NCBI RefSeq assembly: GCF_014885015.1
Contig: NZ_JABMIJ010000004.1
Coordinates: forward strand, 220,431-284,430
DNA length: 64,000 nt
Source: Spirabiliibacterium falconis
GTDB taxonomy: Bacteria > Pseudomonadota > Gammaproteobacteria > Enterobacterales > Pasteurellaceae
Direction of reading: 5' to 3'
Shown here: positions 45,041 through 55,251 of the stretch, piece by piece
Position numbering within the stretch: position 1 is the first letter of the stretch
How the letters are laid out: each line of letters opens with the position of its first letter
The notes under the pieces: model-generated
Database searches by the model: none
What the model was told of the DNA's origin: nothing
What the model saw: the letters and a program-made list of their open reading frames with translations, nothing else
Translations under genes and position numbers: made by a program

Positions 45041-45044
45041 TGCA

Positions 45045-45827
45045 ATGTTTGATATTTTATTTCCCGCATGGTTATGTGGCATGGTACTTTCTACCATTAC
45101 TGCCCCATTAGGATCTTTTGTGGTATGGCGCAAAATGTCTTATTTTGGCGATACACTTTCCCATGCCTCACTATTAGGTGTGGCATTGGGGTTATTTTTC
45201 TCGCTTAATCCTTATGTTGCTGTGGTTATTATGGTATTACTTATTGCTATTGCGCTGGTTTGGCTTGAAAATCATACTACATTTTCGCTTGATACCATTC
45301 TGGGTACTATTGCACACAGTGCACTTTCTCTCGGGGTGGTTGCGATTGCTTTAATGCATAATGTGCGCGTGGACTTAATGTCTTACCTTTTTGGGGATAT
45401 TCTCTCGGTCGATTACGCTGATCTCATTTGGGTTGGCTCAGGTGCATTGGTGGTGCTTAGCGTGCTATGCTGGCAATGGAAAGCATTCCTCTCCAGCACT
45501 ATCAGCCCAGAGTTAGCCCAAGTGGAAGGCATAAATGTCAAACGTGCCCGCTTATTCATTGTGCTAATAACCGCACTGACTATCGCACTAAGTATGAAAT
45601 TTGTTGGCGCATTAATTATCACTTCATTGTTGATCATTCCTGCCGCCACGGCACGGCGCTTTGCCCAAACCCCCGAGCAAATGGCGTTCATTGCCTTTGT
45701 CATTAGTATGCTTGATATAACCTTAGGACTTATGCTCTCTGCCTTTTACGACACGCCCGCAGGTCCATCTATTGTGATCGGGGCTGCAACGCTGTTTGCA
45801 CTGTCACTCTTCAAACGCCAAGCGTAA
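45045..45827 (+). CDS. znuB: Zinc ABC importer permease ZnuB
   Basis: ZnuB, 260 residues, is the membrane channel for zinc uptake with ZnuC and a ZnuA binding protein, which is not in this window. About eight hydrophobic spans, with [16 protein letters not shown] and [17 protein letters not shown] as family blocks. It begins four bases after znuC. Confidence 0.95.
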   Translation: MFDILFPAWLCGMVLSTITAPLGSFVVWRKMSYFGDTLSHASLLGVALGLFFSLNPYVAVVIMVLLIAIALVWLENHTTFSLDTILGTIAHSALSLGVVAIALMHNVRVDLMSYLFGDILSVDYADLIWVGSGALVVLSVLCWQWKAFLSSTISPELAQVEGINVKRARLFIVLITALTIALSMKFVGALIITSLLIIPAATARRFAQTPEQMAFIAFVISMLDITLGLMLSAFYDTPAGPSIVIGAATLFALSLFKRQA

Positions 45828-45854
45828 CCGCACTTTATTTTACTTTGCGTATAA

Positions 45855-45881
45855 AAAAAGCCTGCAATTTGCAGGCTTTTT
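45855..45881. terminator. Bidirectional terminator between znuB and prc
   Basis: AAAAAGCCTGC and GCAGGCTTTTT flank AATTT: a perfect stem with T-runs on both strands, between convergent genes. Confidence 0.93.
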
Positions 45882-45891
45882 GTCTGTTAAC

Positions 45892-47922
45892 TCAGTGCTT
45901 TTTCTGCTCACTGAGATACTGTGCATAATCTGCGGCAATATGTTCTGCTTCTGTGGCGTAGAAATCAGGTGCCTCATAGTCTTTAGGCAAATCATCTAGT
46001 GATTTTAGCGGCTTTTTACCTTCAGCTTTAAAGCGCGCATTAAGTGCCGCCAAACGACGTGCATCATCTTGATCATTTTCTTCCTTACGTTCTTTTAAAT
46101 TTAACGAGAGGAATTTACGCTCTGCACGCGCTTTTTGGATCGCCAACTCTTTATTCAACTCAATAAATTCACGCTCTTGTGCCATCCGCTTTTCATGTCG
46201 AGGAATAAGGTACTCAACCGCACTTTTATCACTTGGCAATGCCGTATAATTTGCTGCTGGAATTTTATCCCAAGGTAGTGCGTTATCTTCACTGCTTTCC
46301 CCATTTTCTTGGGTATCAATCCGCTCAGGGAATGTAATTTCAGGTTCAACGCCTTTAATTTGCGTACTGCCGCCGTTAATACGATAAAATTTCTGGATAG
46401 TGTATTGAATAAATCCAAGCGGTAACTCATTCACGTCATACACAAAATTAAGTGGCCGGCTTTGCTGTACCGTGCCTTTACCGAACGTTTTTTGCCCCAA
46501 AATCAACGCTCGATGATAATCCTGCATGGCAGCCGCAAAAATTTCACTCGCAGAGGCACTATAACGGTTAATCATCACCACCAACGGGCCGCCATACACT
46601 TGGGTACTATCAGGATCTTGATGAATACGAATACGATTATAGGCATCACGCACCTGTACAATTGGACCATCTGAGATAAAGAGCCCACTCATACCCACTG
46701 CTTCAGTCAGTGCGCCACCACCATTATTACGCAGATCTATGACCAATGCCGCAATTTTCTTTTTCTCTGCATCGAGTAACAATTTACGCACATCGTCAGT
46801 CAAACCGATATAAAAACTTTTAATTTTGATGACACCAATATTTTTGCCATCAATTTTATTAATTTCCAGTTTTGCTGCATTATCTTCTATGCGAATTTTA
46901 TCGCGGACAAGGGTGACAATTTTGGTACGACCACCTTTCGCAGGCTGAATTTCCAACCGCACTTTTGTGCCTTTTTTGCCCTTAATTTTATCGACCACAT
47001 CATCAAGACGCCAGCCAATCACATCTTCAATTTCGCCTTTGGCTTGCCCTACACCGAGAATCTTATCGCCCGGGGCAATCTTTTTACTCTTCTCAGCAGG
47101 CGCACCTGGCACCAGTGAACGAATGACCGTTTCATCATCTTCTGATTGCAAGGTCGCACCAATGCCTTCAAGGGATAAATTCATATCCTCCGTAAAACTT
47201 TTTGCACTGCGTGGCGAAAGATAACTCGTATGCGGGTCAATTTCACGGGCAAACGCATTCAAAAAGAGTTGTGAAATATCATCTGCTTTGGTTTGTGTTA
47301 AACGCTTAATCGCTAAGTTATAGCGTTTAGTCAGGCGTTTTTTTATCTCTGACCATTTTTTATTTTTCAGTCGCTCAGAAATGACGTCATTTTTAAAGCG
47401 TTGCAACCATAATTTATCAAGTTCCGCTTCATCTTTCGGCCATGTTGTCATTTTAGAACGATCAATCTCAATTTGATCACTGCCATTCAAGTCAGGTTCT
47501 TTATCCAGTAGCGACAACATATATTTATAACGCTCATAACGACGCTGTGCCATTAATTGATACGCATGTCGTGCTAAGGTTAGGTCACCATTATAGAGCC
47601 CTTGCGTCAGTTGCTCATCTGCCTGTTGGCGTAACTTATCCACATCGCTTTGTAAAAACGTATTATGGCTAAAATCCAAGAAATTTAGATAACGGGTAAA
47701 AATTTTCTCTGCAAACGCATCATCTAATGTAAATTTGCGATAGTGTGATTGCGTAAGGCGAGCCGTTACACGCTTAGCTGCAATCGACTGGCTTTCACCC
47801 ATTTCAGGCATTTTAATTTGCTCATACTTGATCGACGGCTTAAGCGCAACACTTGCCTGAGAAAAAGCAAAAAAAGAAACTAACAATAGGGCACTTAACC
47901 CATGTAGTTTTTTCAATTTCAT
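45892..47922 (-). CDS. prc: Tail-specific (C-terminal processing) protease Prc
   Basis: Prc/Tsp, 676 residues, a periplasmic serine protease that trims C-termini (for example of FtsI) and degrades SsrA-tagged periplasmic proteins. Signal peptide ending FSQAS, N-terminal helical domain, PDZ domain (LSLEGIGATLQSEDDETVIR), catalytic Ser in RYSASASEIFAAAMQ and Lys in GQKTFGKGTVQ, and a C-terminal DUF3340-like tail. The ATG at 47922 follows AAGGTAG; the frame is open upstream to 47988. It lies after proQ as in E. coli. Confidence 0.96.
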   Translation of the reverse strand: MKLKKLHGLSALLLVSFFAFSQASVALKPSIKYEQIKMPEMGESQSIAAKRVTARLTQSHYRKFTLDDAFAEKIFTRYLNFLDFSHNTFLQSDVDKLRQQADEQLTQGLYNGDLTLARHAYQLMAQRRYERYKYMLSLLDKEPDLNGSDQIEIDRSKMTTWPKDEAELDKLWLQRFKNDVISERLKNKKWSEIKKRLTKRYNLAIKRLTQTKADDISQLFLNAFAREIDPHTSYLSPRSAKSFTEDMNLSLEGIGATLQSEDDETVIRSLVPGAPAEKSKKIAPGDKILGVGQAKGEIEDVIGWRLDDVVDKIKGKKGTKVRLEIQPAKGGRTKIVTLVRDKIRIEDNAAKLEINKIDGKNIGVIKIKSFYIGLTDDVRKLLLDAEKKKIAALVIDLRNNGGGALTEAVGMSGLFISDGPIVQVRDAYNRIRIHQDPDSTQVYGGPLVVMINRYSASASEIFAAAMQDYHRALILGQKTFGKGTVQQSRPLNFVYDVNELPLGFIQYTIQKFYRINGGSTQIKGVEPEITFPERIDTQENGESSEDNALPWDKIPAANYTALPSDKSAVEYLIPRHEKRMAQEREFIELNKELAIQKARAERKFLSLNLKERKEENDQDDARRLAALNARFKAEGKKPLKSLDDLPKDYEAPDFYATEAEHIAADYAQYLSEQKKH

Positions 47923-48009
47923 TACGACTACCTTGTCATGACTTTTCAAACGTTTTATAACAAAACACCGCACTTTATGATAATTCAAGTGCGATGTTAA
48001 TGTGTAAAA

Positions 48010-48684
48010 TTAAGCACGATATAAATGCGCAAATGGCACGTTTAATGTAATGCCGCCATTTAACTGCACTTTGGCGGAATCTTTCATTACATCTAACACC
48101 ACCGCTGCATTAATTTTCTCTGCTACTTTCACTTTTACTGCATCGCCTTTTTGCAACGCGTTTGCATCCACTGCACTGAGGTTGACCTGCGTTTTTGCTG
48201 GCTTACGCATAACCTGAGGGCGTGCTTTTTTCACCGGTTTGACCGCACTTTTACCTTTTCGTTCATCTTTTTTGTTGGCGTTTTGTTTCGCGCGTCGCTC
48301 TGCAAGCCGTGCTTTGGCTTGTTTTAGCTCAGCTTGGGCGTGATCAATATGTTCTTGCTCAAGCTCACCTGCATCATTGCCATCTAAATCCACACGCACC
48401 GCACCGACTTTACAGCCATAGAGATAACGCCAGCTAGAAGTGTAATGACGCAGTGCATGGCGAATTTGGGTTTTGCTTACCGTTTCATCTCCCTCAAGGG
48501 CGGCAGCGAGATCTTGAAAAATCCCAATTTTGAGTGGACGCGCTTCCCCTTCTAGCGTAAAGCAACGTGGAAATTTTTCATTAAGATACGCCAACACGGC
48601 TTTTTGATTAGCAAATTTAGAATGGGTTTCCGCTTCACCTTGTGGCTTAGCATTTGCTTGTGCATTTTGAATTTCGTCAGACAT
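48010..48684 (-). CDS. proQ: RNA chaperone ProQ
   Basis: ProQ, 224 residues, binds structured RNAs and 3' ends. The FinO-type domain is at about 25-140 (AVLAYLNEKFPRCF, HYTSSWRYLYGCKVGAVRVDL), followed by a basic lysine/alanine linker and a short Tudor-like C-terminal domain (GDAVKVKVAEKINAAVVLDV). It is upstream of prc, and in E. coli ProQ affects Prc-related functions. Confidence 0.95.
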   Translation of the reverse strand: MSDEIQNAQANAKPQGEAETHSKFANQKAVLAYLNEKFPRCFTLEGEARPLKIGIFQDLAAALEGDETVSKTQIRHALRHYTSSWRYLYGCKVGAVRVDLDGNDAGELEQEHIDHAQAELKQAKARLAERRAKQNANKKDERKGKSAVKPVKKARPQVMRKPAKTQVNLSAVDANALQKGDAVKVKVAEKINAAVVLDVMKDSAKVQLNGGITLNVPFAHLYRA

Positions 48685-48925
48685 TACGGCTTCCTGTGCA
48701 ATGGTCGAAAATAAATTTTTTCATGAATAAAAGGACAAATATAGTGCAATAGTCTAGCCTAAATTAGGCTTGAATGACAATATAAAGTGGCGTTTTCCCG
48801 CATAAACCGCACTTTTATATTCAACATAGTCATTAAAACAAGTTTATATTATACTACAGCCCAACTATATTAAGGGAGATAAAGCCATTAGCGCACGATT
48901 TTACCGAACCGAAAATGACCACCTA

Positions 48926-50149
48926 TTGCGTTGCGAAGAGTGCAATCTGTTGGTGGATATTCCCCGCTTACACGGCAAACAAAGTGCGGATTGCCCTCGT
49001 TGCGGTCATTTGCTGCGTTCTGGTAGCCGCTGGAGTTTAAATCGCTGTGCCATTATTGCGCTCTCTATTCTGATTTTAATGCCGTTTGCATTTACCTTTC
49101 CCTTATTGAGCATTGACTTACTCGGCGTACCTATTCACGCATCAGTGTGGGGAGGGGCATGGAATATTGCTGTCAACGGAGATATTTACACGGGGTTTAT
49201 GGTGCTATTGTGTGCCATTATTATGCCGCTCTGCTTCGCCACGTTAGTGCTGTTTTTATGGCTTGCTAAGCGTTTTGCCCACCGCCCTCGTAATTTGCTA
49301 TTAATGTTGGGCTATATCAAACCGTGGGTTATGCTTGATGTGTATCTTGTCAGCCTAGGTGTGGCAGCGTTTAAAGTGCGTGAATATGCCGATTTGCATA
49401 TTGATATTTATTTTACTGCGTTTGTGTTCACCGCACTTTTGACAACATTGTTATTTATCAAGCTAAACCCGCTTGCGTTATGGCATGAATTCTACCCGCA
49501 CTTTCACTATCCAGACAATAAAAGTGCGGTTCGTGATACGATTCGCCAATGTCATTGCTGTGAATTTGCATTTGAAGCACATTTAGGGGTTAAAGACACT
49601 CGGGGGCGTTTGTATTGCCCTCGCTGCGAATCGCTACTGGATATTAATGAGAAAATAAAACTACAACGCACATGGGCGGCTTTAATTGCTGGGATTATTA
49701 TGCTTATTCCTGCCAATTTACTGCCTATTTCCTTTATTTATCTCAATGGCGTTGCCAGTGGCGATACGCTGATATCAGGCGTATGGTCATTTTTGCAATC
49801 AGGTAGCTATTTTGTTGCCTTTGTCGTTTTCACCGCCAGTATTTTTGTGCCATTTAGTAAAGTCTTTGCCTTAATTTATCTCTTGATCAGTGCTCATCAG
49901 CGCAATGCTAGCCATATTCATTTTAAAATGAAAGTATTGCATTTTGTGCATTTCGTTGGACGTTGGTCTATGCTAGATTTATTTGTATTATCATTAATGA
50001 TGTCGTTGGTTGCCCGTGGACAAATCATTAACTTTTCAGTAGGACCTGCTGCCTTTTATTTTGGGGCAGCGGTATTTCTAACAATGATTGCCGCCGAACA
50101 ATTTGATAGCCGAATTTTGTGGAAAATATATGACAGACAACAACCTTAA
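48926..50149 (+). CDS. yebS: YebS/PqiA-type envelope membrane protein
   Basis: LetA/YebS, at least 407 residues, an inner-membrane partner of the MCE tunnel protein YebT for lipid movement across the envelope. Two zinc-ribbon modules (CEECNLLV...CPRCGH; CHCCEFAF...CPRCES), each followed by a group of spans, and GRWSMLDLFVLSLMMSL, match the family. Start uncertain: TTG at 48926 has no ribosome site, while an in-frame ATT at 48887 is eight bases after GGGAG. It overlaps yebT by 20 bases. Confidence 0.9.
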   Translation: MRCEECNLLVDIPRLHGKQSADCPRCGHLLRSGSRWSLNRCAIIALSILILMPFAFTFPLLSIDLLGVPIHASVWGGAWNIAVNGDIYTGFMVLLCAIIMPLCFATLVLFLWLAKRFAHRPRNLLLMLGYIKPWVMLDVYLVSLGVAAFKVREYADLHIDIYFTAFVFTALLTTLLFIKLNPLALWHEFYPHFHYPDNKSAVRDTIRQCHCCEFAFEAHLGVKDTRGRLYCPRCESLLDINEKIKLQRTWAALIAGIIMLIPANLLPISFIYLNGVASGDTLISGVWSFLQSGSYFVAFVVFTASIFVPFSKVFALIYLLISAHQRNASHIHFKMKVLHFVHFVGRWSMLDLFVLSLMMSLVARGQIINFSVGPAAFYFGAAVFLTMIAAEQFDSRILWKIYDRQQP

Positions 50150-52805
50150 CCCTAAACATGCTGATATGCAGCAACAAGACAAACCGCACAATGCAACGAT
50201 TCGTCGTTTGCGTAGCATTTCACCATTTTGGTTGCTTCCGATTGTCGCCCTCTTGATTGGTATTGCACTTTTTGCTCGCATTCTTGATGAGCGTGGTGAA
50301 AGTATTACCATTTATTTCACCAACGGCGCAGGTATCACGGCAAATAAGACTCCTATTCGCTATCAAGGTTTGCAAATTGGTCTGGTCAAAAAAGTGCGGT
50401 TCACTGATGACTTAAAACAAATTGAAGTAACCGCAAATATTGACACAGAGGCCAAAACCATTTTGCGTGAAAATACCAAATTTTGGCTGGTGCAACCGAG
50501 TGCTTCCCTTGCGGGTGTGTCTGGTTTGGACGCATTGGTCTCTGGTAATTACATTACCCTCTCACCTGGTGATGGCGAAAGTGCCGACGAGTTTGTTGCA
50601 GAATCAGAAGGCCCCATGGCACAACTTGATCAAGGCGATATTTTAATTCATCTCCTTGCTGATAGTTTAGGCTCAATTTCATCAGGTGCGTCCGTTTATT
50701 ACCGAAAAATCCCTGTCGGTACTATTGCTGATTACCGTTTTTTGCAAGACAAGCAAAAAGTGGAAATTGATGTTGTCATTCAAAAACCCTATGTCCATTT
50801 AGTAAAAGAAAATTCTCGTTTTTGGAACAGCTCTGGCATTCAAGCAGATGTTAGTCTCTCAGGCATTAATTTGAATATGGATAGCCTCACTTCGATGATG
50901 ATGGGCGGAATCTCATTTGATTCTCCTCAAGATTCAACATCCGTCGAAACAGGGGCTACCTTTACGCTTTACGCCGATCAAAAAGCGGCACAGCGTGGCA
51001 TTATTGTGAATGTGCAAATCCCTAATATTCCCGGGCTTAAAGCCAATACAACACCTGTGTATTATCAAAACTTTAAAGTCGGATCTTTATTAACACTGGA
51101 TAGCAATACGAGCGACAAGCCAAGCCACTATGTCGCGGGGCAATTATTGCTTAATCAAAATATGAAATCACTACTCAAAAGCTCCACTAAAATTGTGCTT
51201 AATGAAAACTCGCTCAGTTCTGACAGTTTTAGTAGCCTAGATAAACTCCTCTCTGGTCCGTCATTTACCCTGATACAAGGTGAAGGAGGCGATGAGCAAG
51301 ACAGCTTCAAGGTGCTCACCCAATCTGAGCTACTATTAAGTCTGCCTAATACGCTCGTTCTCAATTTAAAATCGGCGGAAACATACAACATTAATGTAGG
51401 GCAAGGCGTTTATTACAACGGCATTCGCATTGGCGAAATTGCCAAACGTGATGTGTCTGTCGAAGGGGTTGAATTTCAGCTTGCAATCGCTGAAGAATAT
51501 CGCCATTTAATTCATGCTAACAGCAAATTTGTTGCGGCCTCTAACCTTGATGTTAAAATTGGTGTTGATGGCATTGAATTCAATGCTGCCTCGCCTGAAA
51601 AATGGCTACAAGGTGGCATTCGGATTGTGGCGATGCCCGAGGGTAAAGGACAAGGAGATCCGCTTAAAACGTATCCGCTCTATAAAGATATAACGGATGC
51701 CAATGCGGGTATTGATAGCGGCAATTTAAAGCCAACAATCACACTCAAAGCACAACAATTATCAGGCATTGATAAAGGTTCTGTGGTACTTTATAAACAA
51801 TTTCCCGTCGGGCATATATTGCAAGTTCGTCCAACGCAAAGTGCATTTGATGTTGATGTCTTTATTAACACTCCTTACCGCACTTTACTGACTAAACGCA
51901 GTAAGTTTTGGATCAATAGTGCAGCAAAAGTGGATCTTTCCCCTAATGGCGTGAGCGTACAAGCCAGCCCTATTATGCGAACCTTAAAAGGGGCTATTAG
52001 CTTTGATAATATCGGCTCTGCCACACAATCCAATACATTATTTAATAACGAAACGGCCGCACAATCGGCAGGCAATGAACTCATTTTTCACGCCCAAGAT
52101 GCCAAAAATCTCAGTGTAGGTATGCCTGTGCGCTATAAAGGGTTAACCATCGGTGAATTGAGTGCCTTAACATTAGACAGTAAAAATAACCGCATTCAAG
52201 CACGGGCATTAATTCAAGGACAATATTATGCCCTTATCAGCAAAAAAGGGAGCAGCTTTAATGTGGTATCCCCTGAAATTTCCGCAGGGGCTATCGAAAA
52301 TATCGACAGCCTCCTACAACCTTATATTGATGTACAAATAGGGCAAGGGGCTAGCACCAAAACCTTTGCACTTCAGCAAAAACAAAGTATTGCAACCAAA
52401 TTTACCACAGGCTTGCCGTTGATTTTAGAAACCACCAGTGCATTCAACCTGTCAGAAGGCTCTCCAGTGCAATACCGTGGCGTTGAAGTGGGCATTGTGA
52501 AAAAAATGCGCCTTAGCCAACTGGGTGATCGCGTATTGGTCGATGTTATTATTGGCAATCAATATAAACATCTCGTGCGTAATAATTCCCAATTTTGGAT
52601 TTCATCAGGGTATAGTTTTGATGTCGGCTTAAAAGGTTTTGCATTTGAAACAGGCAGTATGCAACAATTCTTAAAAGGCGGTATTACATTCGGCACTCCA
52701 TCAGGGCAGATTGTGCAACCAATGGCAAAACCAAATCAGCGTTTTTTGTTGCAACAACAATTACCTGATAACGCCAAATACTGGAATCAAGGTGCCGCCC
52801 AATAA
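50130..52805 (+). CDS. yebT: YebT/LetB MCE-domain lipid transport protein
   Basis: An 891-residue protein with one N-terminal membrane span (FWLLPIVALLIGIALFARIL) and seven MCE domains, counted from repeats of the type VRYKGLTIGEL (also IRYQGLQIGLV, VYYRKIPVGTI, VYYQNFKVGSL, VYYNGIRIGEI, VLYKQFPVGHI, VQYRGVEVGIV). E. coli YebT, also seven domains, stacks into a hollow tube across the periplasm. The ATG at 50130 lies inside the end of yebS; the frame is open from 50088. Confidence 0.95.
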   Translation: MTDNNLNPKHADMQQQDKPHNATIRRLRSISPFWLLPIVALLIGIALFARILDERGESITIYFTNGAGITANKTPIRYQGLQIGLVKKVRFTDDLKQIEVTANIDTEAKTILRENTKFWLVQPSASLAGVSGLDALVSGNYITLSPGDGESADEFVAESEGPMAQLDQGDILIHLLADSLGSISSGASVYYRKIPVGTIADYRFLQDKQKVEIDVVIQKPYVHLVKENSRFWNSSGIQADVSLSGINLNMDSLTSMMMGGISFDSPQDSTSVETGATFTLYADQKAAQRGIIVNVQIPNIPGLKANTTPVYYQNFKVGSLLTLDSNTSDKPSHYVAGQLLLNQNMKSLLKSSTKIVLNENSLSSDSFSSLDKLLSGPSFTLIQGEGGDEQDSFKVLTQSELLLSLPNTLVLNLKSAETYNINVGQGVYYNGIRIGEIAKRDVSVEGVEFQLAIAEEYRHLIHANSKFVAASNLDVKIGVDGIEFNAASPEKWLQGGIRIVAMPEGKGQGDPLKTYPLYKDITDANAGIDSGNLKPTITLKAQQLSGIDKGSVVLYKQFPVGHILQVRPTQSAFDVDVFINTPYRTLLTKRSKFWINSAAKVDLSPNGVSVQASPIMRTLKGAISFDNIGSATQSNTLFNNETAAQSAGNELIFHAQDAKNLSVGMPVRYKGLTIGELSALTLDSKNNRIQARALIQGQYYALISKKGSSFNVVSPEISAGAIENIDSLLQPYIDVQIGQGASTKTFALQQKQSIATKFTTGLPLILETTSAFNLSEGSPVQYRGVEVGIVKKMRLSQLGDRVLVDVIIGNQYKHLVRNNSQFWISSGYSFDVGLKGFAFETGSMQQFLKGGITFGTPSGQIVQPMAKPNQRFLLQQQLPDNAKYWNQGAAQ

Positions 52806-52813
52806 TACTTTCT

Positions 52814-52839
52814 CTAAAGTGCGGTCAACCGCACTTTAG
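52814..52839. terminator. Uptake-signal terminator between yebT and the PepT-like gene
   Basis: CTAAAGTGCGGT and ACCGCACTTTAG are exact complements with two bases between them. The stop codon of the convergent gene lies inside the right arm. Confidence 0.85.
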
Positions 52840-53984
52840 GCTTGCGTTACCAATTTCACCAAAATTTGTACCGATGTCTGCATGCCTTGTAAGCTCATGA
52901 TTTCGTTTACCGTGCCAAAATTAAAGCCTCCAATGGATAAACTCGGGCAGGCAATATCGAATCTTGACAAATACGCCCCGATTGGCGTGGTATACATACA
53001 ATGGGGAGCAAACGCCACACCCACCTGAGAGACCGCACTTTTTACCAACTCTATCGCTAAAGGTGCTTGCTGCACACATGCTGCCATATTGTCAATCTCA
53101 TGTGAAAAAGTAGCGATGACATTCAGACCCGCCGAACGTGTATGCTCAACAGCACGGTGAACCGCACTTTTAATTGTATTCAATGCCGTTTTATCCTGTG
53201 CAGAGAGCCGATAACGCATTTTCACTTGCTGCGTATTGCCTTGCAGTTCAAGTAAGGTTAAGCCATGTGGGATGTGGGTAGAAAAATGGTGTTGTAATAC
53301 ACAACCGTATTCCAACACATTGCCGTCATCATTACCTGTGAGCTGTAGTGCAAGATTTTGTGTATTCATATTCTCCACTGCAAGCCGCCCAATGCCTTCG
53401 GCTTGCACACTATAAAGCACATCACAGTAAAATTGATTAAAAAACGTTGCAGAAAGTTGTGCGGCATTATCAGGGACAAACGCAACACGAAGATGACAAT
53501 GACGCTCGGTTTGCGTCTGTAAATGAGCAAGTGCGGTCATTACGAGAGCAATGGCAGCTTTGCTTTCCGCCCCTAAGCCGTGTTTACCATCCCCGATGAT
53601 TAACGTATGCTCGTGTAATTGATGCAAAAAGGGAAACTGCACGGGGCTTATATAGCGTTTTCCATCACCCAATGCAATATCGCCCCCACGATAGCACGGG
53701 ATAATTTCAGGCGTTACCCCTTTTGTGCTCAACTCAGATGATGTCGCCAAATTCACCAGCCACCCCATCGTTGGCTTATTCTCACCCGTTGCAGGTAAAA
53801 CCGCACTTAGTACACCGTCGTCATTCAGGGTTATTTCCGCCATGCCCAGTGAATGCAGCTCGGCTTCCAAAGAGACGGCAAGCGCACGTTGTCCCGCATT
53901 GCTCGGGGATGTTTGGCGACGGCTTTTCGTCTGGCAATCAAATGTTAAATAACGAAAAAAACGCGTTAATAATGGATCGTTCAC
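52836..53984 (-). CDS. PepT-like (M20) protein lacking catalytic and metal residues
   Basis: A 382-residue protein clearly related to tripeptidase PepT over its whole length (YRGGDIALG, SPVQFPFLHQL, DG+LGA, GG+N++ +NE, SLQGMQTSVQILVKL). The zinc ligands and catalytic acids are gone: by alignment to PepT His78 and Asp80 are Asn and Ala, Asp140 is Glu, Glu173/Glu174 are Asn/Ala, Asp196 is Gln, the GGTDG loop is TTPIG and His379 is Gly. The frame is intact, which suggests a kept non-enzymatic role. The GTG at 53984 has GAGG six bases upstream and gives a PepT-like N-terminus. Confidence 0.85.
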   Translation of the reverse strand: MNDPLLTRFFRYLTFDCQTKSRRQTSPSNAGQRALAVSLEAELHSLGMAEITLNDDGVLSAVLPATGENKPTMGWLVNLATSSELSTKGVTPEIIPCYRGGDIALGDGKRYISPVQFPFLHQLHEHTLIIGDGKHGLGAESKAAIALVMTALAHLQTQTERHCHLRVAFVPDNAAQLSATFFNQFYCDVLYSVQAEGIGRLAVENMNTQNLALQLTGNDDGNVLEYGCVLQHHFSTHIPHGLTLLELQGNTQQVKMRYRLSAQDKTALNTIKSAVHRAVEHTRSAGLNVIATFSHEIDNMAACVQQAPLAIELVKSAVSQVGVAFAPHCMYTTPIGAYLSRFDIACPSLSIGGFNFGTVNEIMSLQGMQTSVQILVKLVTQA

Positions 53985-54136
53985 AGTAGTCCTCAATGAT
54001 CAATTCTTATTTATTATAAAATGCGGTGCAAACAGCCATTATGATTTATGACAAAGTTTGTGCAACTCATACAAAAATCTTACCAAGAGCTTGCGCTTAC
54101 GCACAATTTAGACAATCAATGCTTGAGTTTATATAG

Positions 54137-54832
<696 letters not shown>

Positions 54833-54850
54833 CAAAGTGCGGTCAAGAAT

Positions 54851-55072
54851 CTAGCAAAAAGCCCAGTTGTAACTATTTTTCCAAACGGTTACAACTGGGC
54901 TTTTATCATAATGGTTACCGTATCGCCCTTTACGCTGATAACTCCCTTTGCCTTTTTTCTCTTTCTTGACTCTCACACGAAAGAGTTTGTCGGTCACTAA
55001 TGCTTTAAGTGCATTGTCAGTGATGACACCACGTTGATGCTCGTATACATCGTTTTGTTTCTTTCTACTCAT
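54851..55072 (-). CDS. arfA: Alternative ribosome-rescue factor ArfA
   Basis: ArfA, 73 residues as written, frees ribosomes stalled on mRNAs without a stop by recruiting RF2. The core [20 protein letters not shown] and [15 protein letters not shown] matches E. coli ArfA. The last 17 codons lie in a long hairpin (54857-54904), so mature mRNA is expected to end before the stop codon and the product to be tagged by tmRNA unless tmRNA is lacking. AAGGAG lies six bases before the second ATG (55072). Confidence 0.93.
   Translation of the reverse strand: MSRKKQNDVYEHQRGVITDNALKALVTDKLFRVRVKKEKKGKGSYQRKGRYGNHYDKSPVVTVWKNSYNWAFC
54857..54904. terminator. Hairpin inside the arfA coding end
   Basis: AAAAGCCCAGTTGTAAC and GTTACAACTGGGCTTTT form a perfect 17-base stem with a 14-base loop. 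On the minus strand it lies before the arfA stop codon; in E. coli the equivalent hairpin is an RNase III site and terminator giving nonstop arfA mRNA. On the plus strand it can terminate adk. Confidence 0.9.
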
Positions 55073-55119
55073 CATTATCTCCTTGGTTAAATTGCTCTCA
55101 TTATACGCATTTTAGCCTT

Positions 55120-55251
55120 TTACACAAATTGGCGCGCTGTTACAACATTCATGTTTTCTTGAAATTTACTCAACTGCTCTTCATTTCCATACAAAATGGT
55201 AATCATAGATGCTATTACTTTCTGTTTACTTGCCAAAGGACTGTCAATCAT
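55120..55251 (-). CDS. Possible small protein of unknown function
   Basis: A 43-codon frame, MIDSPLASKQKVIASMITIL then YGNEEQLSKFQENMNVVTAR and a short end. Its ATG overlaps the stop codon of the nitroreductase gene as ATGA, the usual sign of coupling. The sequence looks like an amphipathic helical protein or the front of a longer broken one. Not recognised; may be a remnant. Confidence 0.35.
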   Translation of the reverse strand: MIDSPLASKQKVIASMITILYGNEEQLSKFQENMNVVTARQFV

